Assembly: GCA_015490055.1 (NCBI GenBank)
Contig: WFYP01000199.1
Coordinates: 1-5,888, forward strand
Length of the DNA: 5,888 nt
Source of the DNA: Nitratifractor sp.
GTDB lineage: Bacteria > Campylobacterota > Campylobacteria > Campylobacterales > Sulfurovaceae
Reading direction: 5' to 3'
Part shown: piece by piece, positions 1 through 4,967 of the stretch
How the letters are laid out: the number at the start of each line of letters is the position of its first letter
Position numbering within the stretch: position 1 is the first letter of the stretch
The notes under the pieces: model-generated
The model's database searches: none
What the model was told of the DNA's origin: nothing
The model's input: only the letters and a program-made list of their open reading frames with translations
Position numbers and translations under genes: made by a program

Positions 1-299
1 ACTTCGAGAAAAATGGTGTACTACTTCTGAACACGGCTTTAATATTCGAAAGCAAAGAGCGAAGTAACTACCACATAAAGATGTGGAAACCATTTATTAA
101 ACATTTGCTAGAAAATATAGATACGCAAGTAACCCTAATACTATTTGGTAATCCAGCCAAAAAAATAAAAAAAGATTTTATGCCAAAACAGAGATGTATA
201 GAGTTGGAGCATCCTTATAATGTATCGTTTATTAAATCTGATGTGGCATTAGAGTTGTTTGGTGGTATGAAGTTGTATGATATTTATAAAGCCGTTTGA
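1..299 (+). CDS. Uracil-DNA glycosylase superfamily protein, 3' end only
   Basis: The reading frame is open from the window edge (first full codon at 3) to TGA at 297-299, giving 98 visible residues; the N-terminal half, which would hold the water-activating Asp motif, lies outside. The visible part follows the order of family 1 uracil-DNA glycosylases: a GVLLLNTAL strand (E. coli Ung has GVLLLNTVL), a conserved Trp-x-x-Phe, an LFGNPAKK segment where Ung has LWGxxAxxK, and an HPYNVS segment where Ung has the catalytic HPSPLS loop. The His-Pro is kept but the rest of that loop is changed. The family removes uracil from DNA in base excision repair; for this divergent member, activity and substrate are inferred. 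An ATG at 81 is internal to the domain and should not be taken as the start. The stop codon lies inside the outer arm of a hairpin repeat, and the gene converges on the recombinase gene. Confidence 0.72.
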   Translation, partial: FEKNGVLLLNTALIFESKERSNYHIKMWKPFIKHLLENIDTQVTLILFGNPAKKIKKDFMPKQRCIELEHPYNVSFIKSDVALELFGGMKLYDIYKAV

Positions 300-344
300 A
301 TTTACGGGCAGACACACAGGTCTGCCCCTACAAGGCAATTCAAA
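295..344. repeat. Hairpin repeat with TTTGAATT ends (copy 1)
   Basis: The unit is bounded by TTTGAATT (295-302) and its complement AATTCAAA (337-344). Inside is a perfect 8-bp stem, GGGCAGAC (306-313) with GTCTGCCC (320-327), closed by the 6-base loop ACACAG and followed by CCTACA. A second copy lies in opposite orientation behind gmk, with a stem changed in two compensatory pairs. There is no T-tract on either strand, so it is not a standard intrinsic terminator, although it sits between two converging genes. It resembles the short TGTAGGGG-hairpin repeats I recall scattered in many unrelated bacterial genomes. It supplies the TGA stop of the upstream gene. Confidence 0.7.
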
Positions 345-363
345 AAAAGAAAATTCTTAACTC

Positions 364-1176
364 TTAACTATTAAGCGGGTGTGCCTTCATATAATTCTCC
401 AATTTAGTAGCATTTGTTAATTTAGTATATATCTGAGTAGTCGCCATCGAGCTATGTCCTAAGAGTTCGCTAACATCGGCTATTCTTGCTCCATTAGCTA
501 ATAAATCTGTTGCAAAGGCGTGGCGTAGTTGGTGTGGGGTGGCTTTTATGCCTATTTTGGCAAATGCTCTGTTGATTTTGTATCTAAGTTGTGCATCGCT
601 TAGGGATTTGCCATTTTTTTCAAATAGATAGATTCTATTAGGATGGCTATTTAAAAAAGATTTTAACTCATCAGCTAAAGATTTCACAATAGGAATTTCG
701 CGAGTTTTATCGCCTTTTCCGGTAACTCTAATCCAAGAACTAGATATATCAGAAACTTTTAAATTAGCCAATTCACTAATTCTGAGTCCAAGTCCATATA
801 GCATTTTTATGATTAACCTAATCTCTATGTCGCTCTGCTCAATAGCTTGCACTATTTTAGAGTTATCTATTGGCTTTGGTAAAGTTTTTGGCACTTTTAC
901 ACTCTGGTCACCTTTTAGTTTTATCTCGATATTGTGATGGTTTTTCAAATATTTTACAAAAGAGCGAATAGCACTAAGTTTTGTAGAAATTGAGCGTTTA
1001 GAGTGGCTTTGAAGTTTAATTCTAAGAGCCATAATGTTAAGAGTTTTACCCTCTATCTCGTGGTTTTTTTGCAGTAAATCAAGGGCTATTTTATAAGTTT
1101 TGAGTGTCTGTGGGCTGTATCCTCTAATTTGAGAAAGGTAGTTAAAAAATGGATCATAGTATTTTGAAATATTCAT
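364..1176 (-). CDS. Xer-type tyrosine recombinase/integrase
   Basis: A 270-residue site-specific recombinase of the tyrosine family, which breaks and rejoins DNA through a covalent 3'-phosphotyrosine. The N-terminal part (about 5-85) has the SAM-like core-binding pattern, with GYSPQTLKTY. The catalytic domain carries the full set of active-site residues: Arg132 (LGLRISEL), Lys154 (TGKGDK), His215 and Arg218 (HQLRH), His241 (LLGHSS) and Tyr250 (QIYTKL). The chosen start is the ATG at 1176, because AAAAGGG lies five bases upstream; a longer reading from GTG at 1215 would add 13 residues but begins at the edge of a repeat and lacks a good ribosome site. The length fits XerC/XerD-like proteins and is shorter than Campylobacterota XerH (about 350-360 residues), so I do not call it the chromosome-dimer resolvase. 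It may be transcribed from the miaB side through the 1219-1283 repeat. The target site is unknown. Confidence 0.9.
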   Translation of the reverse strand: MNISKYYDPFFNYLSQIRGYSPQTLKTYKIALDLLQKNHEIEGKTLNIMALRIKLQSHSKRSISTKLSAIRSFVKYLKNHHNIEIKLKGDQSVKVPKTLPKPIDNSKIVQAIEQSDIEIRLIIKMLYGLGLRISELANLKVSDISSSWIRVTGKGDKTREIPIVKSLADELKSFLNSHPNRIYLFEKNGKSLSDAQLRYKINRAFAKIGIKATPHQLRHAFATDLLANGARIADVSELLGHSSMATTQIYTKLTNATKLENYMKAHPLNS

Positions 1177-1218
1177 ATCTACCCTTTTGTCAAATTGGTG
1201 AGCTAAAGAGAACACAAA

Positions 1219-1283
1219 TGTAGGGTCGATTTATCGACAAATATGGAAACAAATACCTTTTTTGTCGATAAATCGACCCTACA
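1219..1283. repeat. 65-bp inverted repeat with perfect 23-bp arms
   Basis: The left arm (1219-1241) and right arm (1261-1283) are exact reverse complements over 23 bases, separated by 19 bases (1242-1260). Each arm starts or ends with TGTAGGG or its complement and contains GTCGATTTATCGAC or its complement, which is itself palindromic. RNA read from either strand could therefore form one long hairpin or two small ones. It fills most of the gap between miaB and the recombinase gene. The outer TGTAGGG matches the motif beside the hairpins at 295-344 and 5568-5630. No coding content and no T-tract is seen. It could be a MITE-like element, a transcript-stabilising hairpin or a recombinase site; the sequence does not decide. 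Confidence 0.8.
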
Positions 1284-1291
1284 AAACAATA

Positions 1292-2593
1292 TTAAGCCAA
1301 CTCTCCGGTAAGCTGGGTAATGTTTGCAAATGTTATTTTTACATCTACAATTTTACCTAAAAGCTCTTCGCTTCCTTTTACCATTACTAATGTGCCATCG
1401 TCGCTTCTGCCGGCTACTCTGCCTTCGCTTTTTAACTCTTCGAAGAGCACTTTATAAACTTTGCCAACTTTGGCTTGCATATTTTCGTTTTGTATATCTC
1501 TGTGTCTTGCTTGCAGGGTTTGCAGACGCTTAGATGCAACTGCACCATCTACTTGGTTTTCAAAAGTTGCAGCTGGCGTGTGTGGGCGTGGTGAGTATTT
1601 AAACGAAAATAGTGCATCAAAACGCACCTTCTCTAATACATCCATTGTATCTGCAAAATCTTCGTCGCTTTCACCTGGGAAACCAACTATAATATCTGTC
1701 GAAATTGTCGCTTCTGGTACTAACTCTTTTATCTTTTGGCAACGATTTAAAAACCACTCTTTAGTGTATCCGCGTTTCATCTCTTTTAGCAACCTAGTAG
1801 AGCCACTCTGTAGGGGTACATGTATCTGCTTGCAGACTTTTGGATTGCTTGCAAACTCTTGTAGGAATTCATCATCCATATGCAGGGGGTGTGGCGATGT
1901 AAACCTAATTCGCTCTAAACCTTCAACTTTGCTAACTTCTCTTAAAAGCTCTGTGAAGTTTTGTGCACCATCTATTTGTGTGCTGAAGCGACGTCCATAA
2001 TTGTTTACATTTTGCCCTAAAAGTGTAACCTCTTTTGCCCCTGCATCTACCGCTTTTTTAACCTCTTGTACTATTAAATTACTTGGAATTGAAATCTCTT
2101 CTCCACGAGTTACCGGCACAATACAGAAACTACACTGTTTATCGCAACCTATAGAGATATTTATCATAGCTTTAAGAGAGTTGCTACGGTAATCGCCAAA
2201 CATATAGGTACTCTCATCGTAGTCTGTATCTATCTCGACAGCATGTTTTTTATCTACAACTTGGGTTATTTTAGATACATTTCTAGCACCTAAAACAAAA
2301 TCTACAACTGGAGCTCTTTTGATAATATCTTTGCCTAAGTGGCTTGCAGTACAGCCTGCTACACCGATTTTTGCACCATTTTTTTTGTATTTTTTAAACA
2401 TACCAATTTCGGAGAAAAGCTTAGATACTGGCTTTTCACGAACTGAACAAGTGTTTATAATAATTAAGTCTGCATCGTCTATTTTTTCGGTTAATTCGTA
2501 GGGCTCTTTTTTGTTTAGCTCTGCTATCATATGCTCGCTATCACGAACATTCATAGCACAGCCTAATGTTTCTATATAGAGTTTTTTTACCAC
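1292..2593 (-). CDS. miaB: tRNA-2-methylthio-N6-dimethylallyladenosine synthase MiaB
   Basis: MiaB is a cytoplasmic radical-SAM methylthiotransferase that converts i6A37 to ms2i6A37 in tRNAs reading codons that start with U. All three domains are present in the 433 residues. The N-terminal UPF0004 domain carries the three cluster ligands Cys12 (TLGCAMN), Cys49 (NTCSVRE) and Cys81 (AGCTAS). The radical-SAM core has Cys150, Cys154 and Cys157 in the CxxxCxxC motif (GCDKQCSFCIVPVTRG), followed by the MiaB-typical LLGQNVNNYG. A TRAM RNA-binding domain covers about 374-433. The start is GTG at 2593-2591, supported by AAAAGGAGA a few bases upstream. The gene follows the HP0268-like gene after 61 bases and probably shares its promoter. 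The RGEE and LLGQNVN signatures favour MiaB over the paralogues MtaB and RimO. Confidence 0.97.
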   Translation of the reverse strand: MVKKLYIETLGCAMNVRDSEHMIAELNKKEPYELTEKIDDADLIIINTCSVREKPVSKLFSEIGMFKKYKKNGAKIGVAGCTASHLGKDIIKRAPVVDFVLGARNVSKITQVVDKKHAVEIDTDYDESTYMFGDYRSNSLKAMINISIGCDKQCSFCIVPVTRGEEISIPSNLIVQEVKKAVDAGAKEVTLLGQNVNNYGRRFSTQIDGAQNFTELLREVSKVEGLERIRFTSPHPLHMDDEFLQEFASNPKVCKQIHVPLQSGSTRLLKEMKRGYTKEWFLNRCQKIKELVPEATISTDIIVGFPGESDEDFADTMDVLEKVRFDALFSFKYSPRPHTPAATFENQVDGAVASKRLQTLQARHRDIQNENMQAKVGKVYKVLFEELKSEGRVAGRSDDGTLVMVKGSEELLGKIVDVKITFANITQLTGELA

Positions 2594-2606
2594 AAAGTCT
2601 CCTTTT

Positions 2607-2625
2607 CAAGAAGCAAAGCTTCCTG
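2607..2625 (-). promoter_or_regulatory. Small hairpin directly before the miaB ribosome site
   Basis: On the - strand CAGGAAGC pairs with GCTTCTTG around a TTT loop, 8 bp with one G-U pair, ending immediately before AAAAGGAGA of miaB. It may separate translation of the HP0268-like gene and miaB, or mark a processing point. Only the pairing is seen; a role is inference. Confidence 0.3.
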
Positions 2626-2654
2626 AACAGCTATTTGAGAAGATGAATATTTCA

Positions 2655-2891
2655 TTACAGAATATGAACCTCATAAATATAATCTAAATCACCTAAACCA
2701 TATTTTGCCTCTTTCATATAAACACTATAACCTTTATTTTCAAAATGTTCTATGAATGCATTTAAATCTTTATGTTCATTCTCTCTATCGAAGTAGAAAA
2801 AACGCTCTTTATCTAATTTGTTTTCTATATCTTCTATTGTTATCTTTTTTGGTTTTGAAGTTAATGTTGTTTTAGCTAATTTAAGCTCCAT
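2655..2891 (-). CDS. HP0268-family small protein (putative nuclease)
   Basis: A 78-residue protein that aligns along its length with H. pylori HP0268 as I remember it: an N-terminal LAK-x-T, an IEDIE segment, FFYF, an EHKDL helix, KGYSVY and a C-terminal YEVHIL. HP0268 has been described as a small alpha/beta protein with DNA-nicking and RNase activities; whether this homologue cleaves nucleic acid is inferred from that report. No signal peptide or membrane segment is visible. The ATG at 2891 is preceded by AAGGA about nine bases upstream and by a TATAAT box at 2920-2925, so the 5' leader should be only about 20 bases. It is the first gene of a unit with miaB and is divergent from nusA, an arrangement I recall from C. 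jejuni (Cj0458c, Cj0459c, Cj0460); in H. pylori HP0268 is next to miaB (HP0269). Confidence 0.88.
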   Translation of the reverse strand: MELKLAKTTLTSKPKKITIEDIENKLDKERFFYFDRENEHKDLNAFIEHFENKGYSVYMKEAKYGLGDLDYIYEVHIL

Positions 2892-2919
2892 ACTGCTGTC
2901 CTTAGATTAATTTTTTGTA

Positions 2920-2925
2920 ATTATA
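2920..2925 (-). promoter_or_regulatory. -10 box for the HP0268-like/miaB unit
   Basis: On the - strand the sequence reads TTTTGCTATAATTAC, a perfect TATAAT after a T-rich stretch, as is usual for Campylobacterota sigma-70 promoters, which have weak -35 elements. The predicted transcript start is near 2913, about 20 bases ahead of the ATG at 2891. Confidence 0.65.
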
Positions 2926-2946
2926 GCAAAATTAAACTATTTTCGC

Positions 2947-2952
2947 TATAAT
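2947..2952 (+). promoter_or_regulatory. -10 box for nusA
   Basis: The + strand reads TTTTCGCTATAATATT, with a perfect TATAAT. The predicted start near 2959 leaves a leader of about 70 bases before the nusA ATG. It mirrors the - strand box: ATTATAGC (2920-2927) and GCTATAAT (2945-2952) are exact complements, so the two promoters share one 33-bp dyad. Confidence 0.65.
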
Positions 2953-2970
2953 ATTACACTTCAAAAAAGA

Positions 2971-3015
2971 ACAATCCCTAAGAAAAACTTACTGTTAAAT
3001 TAATTTAGCGATTGT
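2971..3015 (+). promoter_or_regulatory. Possible nusA leader stem next to the ribosome site
   Basis: ACAATCCCTAA (2971-2981) can pair with TTAGCGATTGT (3005-3015) at 10 of 11 positions around a 23-base A/T-rich loop. The 3' arm ends directly before AAAAGG (3016-3021), the nusA Shine-Dalgarno sequence. It could tune nusA translation; the pairs are mostly A-T and the function is inferred. Confidence 0.35.
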
Positions 3016-3028
3016 AAAAGGTATATTT

Positions 3029-4159
3029 ATGGAAAAAGTAAACTCTATTATAGAGGCTATAGCACAGGATAAAAACATTCCAATTAGTGCAGTAAAAGAG
3101 GCATTTAAGACAGCATTAATAAACACTGCCAAGAGATTAGAGGGTAAAGAGTGTGAATTTGAAGTTGTAGAAGATAGTGAAAATGACAGAATAGATGTAT
3201 ATAAAACTCTAAAAGTTGTAACAGACGATAGTGCATTTTTAGAGTTAGAGCCAGAGTCGCATATATCTATTAGCGAAGCTAGCCAATATGGCGAAGTTGA
3301 AGAGGGCGACCATATAAGGGTAGAGTTTAATGTAGAAGAGCACGGTAGAACCGGAGCTTCGCATCTATACCAAGAGTTAGAGTATCACTTACAAAGACAG
3401 ATAGAGCAAGATTTGTTCGAGAGTTATAAAAAGAAGGTAGGAAGCGTAGTTTTAGGTGTTGTAACAAGAGTAGATGAAGATGACAACACATATGTAGAGA
3501 TTGGCGAACTTAAGGGTATTTTGACTATGCGTAACCGTATTAAAGGCGAGCATTTCAAAAAGGGTGATAGTATAAAAGCACTTCTTAAGTTTGTAAAAGT
3601 AGAGCCACAATATGGAATGTTTTTAGAGCTTACTAGAACATCTCCTAAGTTTTTAGAAGCTCTAATGGCAAAAGAGGTTCCAGAAATAGAAGATGGCGAT
3701 GTAGAGATTGTAAGTAGTGCTAGAATCCCTGGCGAGAGAGCAAAAGTTGCTCTAACTACAGAGCGTGCAAATATCGACCCAGTAGGTGCGGCTGTAGGTA
3801 GTGGAGGGGTTAGAATTAATGCTGTTAGCCAAGCCCTTAACGGTGAAAATATAGACTGTATCGATTACTCTGCTGTACCAGAAATTTACATATCTCGTGC
3901 CCTTGCACCAGCTGTTGTTAGAAGTGTGAGAATTGTTAGCAATAAAGAGGGCGAAAAAAAAGCAATCGTAGATGTTACGAGCGACCAGAAAGCAAAAGCG
4001 ATTGGTAAAAGTGGCATTAACATTAGATTAGCTTCGATGCTAACAAAATATGCTATTGAGTTAAACGATATAGAGGGAGTATCCAAAAACGAGAACAATA
4101 CAGAGGAGCAAGTTACTAAAACATCTGATACTTCTGCTTTAGAAGACCTGTTTAAGTAG
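3029..4159 (+). CDS. nusA: Transcription termination/antitermination factor NusA
   Basis: NusA binds RNA polymerase and nascent RNA, promotes pausing and intrinsic termination, and takes part in antitermination on rRNA operons. The 376 residues show an N-terminal polymerase-binding domain (about 1-125), an S1 domain (about 135-202, beginning GSVVLGVVTRVDEDD), and the tandem KH domains (about 230-350) with the signature PGERAKVAL, IDPVGAAVG and INAVSQAL. The KH2 loop is AIGKSG (about 324-329), followed by NIRLASML. The protein ends in a short acidic tail (ALEDLFK) and lacks the two C-terminal acidic repeats of the 495-residue E. coli protein, as expected in this phylum. One oddity is the KH1 loop, G257-S-G-G260, where the third position is usually Arg or Lys. 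The ATG at 3029 has AAAAGG eight bases upstream. It is transcribed away from miaB. Confidence 0.97.
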   Translation: MEKVNSIIEAIAQDKNIPISAVKEAFKTALINTAKRLEGKECEFEVVEDSENDRIDVYKTLKVVTDDSAFLELEPESHISISEASQYGEVEEGDHIRVEFNVEEHGRTGASHLYQELEYHLQRQIEQDLFESYKKKVGSVVLGVVTRVDEDDNTYVEIGELKGILTMRNRIKGEHFKKGDSIKALLKFVKVEPQYGMFLELTRTSPKFLEALMAKEVPEIEDGDVEIVSSARIPGERAKVALTTERANIDPVGAAVGSGGVRINAVSQALNGENIDCIDYSAVPEIYISRALAPAVVRSVRIVSNKEGEKKAIVDVTSDQKAKAIGKSGINIRLASMLTKYAIELNDIEGVSKNENNTEEQVTKTSDTSALEDLFK

Positions 4160-4174
4160 TCATTAAGACTACTT
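4154..4174 (+). terminator. Hairpin spanning the nusA stop codon
   Basis: AAGTAGTC (4154-4161) and GACTACTT (4167-4174) form a perfect 8-bp stem with the loop ATTAA; the nusA TAG lies in the 5' arm. The sequence after it (TGGGTAAAATT) is not a T-tract, so termination would be weak at best. It may protect the nusA 3' end or help separate it from the tRNA that follows. Confidence 0.35.
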
Positions 4175-4178
4175 TGGG

Positions 4179-4184
4179 TAAAAT
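4179..4184 (+). promoter_or_regulatory. Possible -10 box for tRNA-Arg
   Basis: TAAAAT preceded by TTTGGG lies 15 bases before the mature tRNA 5' end, giving a predicted start near 4191 and a short 5' extension for RNase P. No clear -35 is seen. Read-through from nusA is the alternative. Confidence 0.4.
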
Positions 4185-4199
4185 TCTGCCCTCAAATGT

Positions 4200-4276
4200 G
4201 CACCCGTGGCTCAGCTGGATAGAGCATCTGATTGCGGTTCAGAAGGTCACAGGTTCGAATCCTGTCGGGTGTACCA
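4200..4276 (+). tRNA. tRNA-Arg, anticodon GCG
   Basis: A complete 77-base cloverleaf. The acceptor stem is GCACCCG (4200-4206) with CGGGTGT (4266-4272), where the first pair is G-U. The D stem is GCTC with GAGC (4209-4212, 4222-4225), and the D loop contains GG and the A20 used by arginyl-tRNA synthetase. The anticodon stem is TCTGA with TCAGA around the loop TTGCGGT, with anticodon GCG at 4234-4236 and G37. The T arm is ACAGG-TTCGAAT-CCTGT. The discriminator base is A, and CCA is encoded (4274-4276). The body closely resembles E. coli tRNA-Arg(ACG). G34 would read CGC and CGU without needing inosine, unlike the usual bacterial ACG species. G36-G37 fits a TrmD m1G37 substrate. Confidence 0.95.
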
Positions 4277-4341
4277 TATCTACAATAGTTAAACTACATA
4301 ATCCATTTAAATCGGATAAAACATAACTTTTAAAGTAATTC

Positions 4342-4352
4342 TATAGTAAAAT
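4342..4352 (+). promoter_or_regulatory. Possible -10 region for the receiver-like gene and gmk
   Basis: Overlapping TATAGT (4342-4347) and TAAAAT (4347-4352) follow an A/T-rich tract and lie about 40 bases before the ATG at 4392. The 115-base gap after the tRNA shows no strong terminator, so transcription from the tRNA may also continue into this unit. Confidence 0.4.
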
Positions 4353-4391
4353 TAAAACTAGCGTTAAATAGACCTCTAATAGGAAAAATTT

Positions 4392-4967
4392 ATGAATATA
4401 TTAATTGTTAGCAACTCACTTGTAGTAGAAGAGTTATTAAAACTTGTTTTAAAAGATAAAGATTACAACTTAGAGTATCAAAAAGATGTAGAAGATGCGG
4501 ATAGAAACAGCTACGATATTATATTTATAGATGACTCTTCTCAAGATTTAAATTCGCAAATAGAGTATGCCAAAGATGGATTAAATAGCAAAGTTGCATT
4601 AATTGCAAGTGCTGATACAGATACAAAAGCTGACTATTTAGTTATAAAACCTTTTTTGCCAGAAGATATAGAGCAAGTTATAGGTTATGCAAAAAAGAAT
4701 GAGTTAAAAAATAGCTCAACAAATGTTTTAGACCCTGAAGAGATTGCAAAAATAAAAGAGTTAATGCAGTTAGATGAGTTTGAAGATGAAGATGAATTAG
4801 AGAATATAGAGCGATTAAGAGATAAAAAAAGTATAAAAGTAAAGAAAAAAGAGGCAAAAAAATTACTTTTAGAGTTATGCGAATTAGATAAAAAAGAGTT
4901 AAAAAGATTTCTAAAAGGTGCAAAGGTATCTATTAAAATTGCATACAAGAAGGATAATGATGAGTAG
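4392..4967 (+). CDS. Receiver-like protein with acidic and basic C-terminal segments
   Basis: I do not recognise a named family for this 191-residue protein. Residues 1-100 look like a response-regulator receiver fold: a first strand MNILIVSNS, a third strand YDIIFIDD with a candidate phosphoacceptor Asp47, a fourth strand VALIASAD, and the conserved Lys-Pro pair (VIKPF, Lys86). The acidic pair normally found after strand one (Asp-Asp) is Ser-Asn here, so phosphorylation may be lost. A helical segment follows, with an acidic cluster (about 128-140, DEFEDEDELENIE), a basic cluster (about 143-157) and a final amphipathic helix. AGGAAA lies seven bases before the ATG. The gene overlaps gmk by 8 bases. 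By position and charge it may correspond to the highly acidic or poly-Glu protein genes I recall beside gmk in C. jejuni (Cj1178c) and H. pylori (HP0322). The function is unknown. Confidence 0.75.
   Translation: MNILIVSNSLVVEELLKLVLKDKDYNLEYQKDVEDADRNSYDIIFIDDSSQDLNSQIEYAKDGLNSKVALIASADTDTKADYLVIKPFLPEDIEQVIGYAKKNELKNSSTNVLDPEEIAKIKELMQLDEFEDEDELENIERLRDKKSIKVKKKEAKKLLLELCELDKKELKRFLKGAKVSIKIAYKKDNDE
4949..4954 (+). promoter_or_regulatory. Ribosome binding site deciding the gmk start
   Basis: GAAGGA lies inside the 3' end of the upstream gene. It is five bases before the second ATG of ATGATG (4960), the normal spacing, but only two before the first (4957). The site and the 8-base overlap point to translational coupling of gmk to the receiver-like gene. 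Confidence 0.7.

Noticed and set aside
81..299. Independent 72-residue gene starting at ATG 81
   Set aside because: The frame is open upstream to the window edge and encodes the conserved GVLLLN strand of the same domain, so this ATG is internal.
342..358. Weak terminator for the recombinase gene on the - strand (AAGAA/TTCTT followed by Ts)
   Set aside because: The stem is only five A/T-rich pairs and overlaps a simple A/T tract, which is too weak to call.
1177..1215. Longer recombinase start at GTG 1215
   Set aside because: It begins four bases from a repeat arm without a good ribosome site, while the ATG at 1176 has AAAAGGG at correct spacing and gives a normal N-terminus.
1324..2501. Several + strand open frames antisense to miaB
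   Set aside because: They lack ribosome sites and family features, and lie entirely within a strongly supported miaB on the other strand.
3886..4098. - strand open frame inside nusA
   Set aside because: It lies under the well-conserved KH domains of NusA and has no features of its own.
4918..4959. Longer gmk starts at 4918 and 4957
   Set aside because: 4918 has no ribosome site and adds unlike residues before the first strand; at 4957 the GAAGGA is only two bases away.
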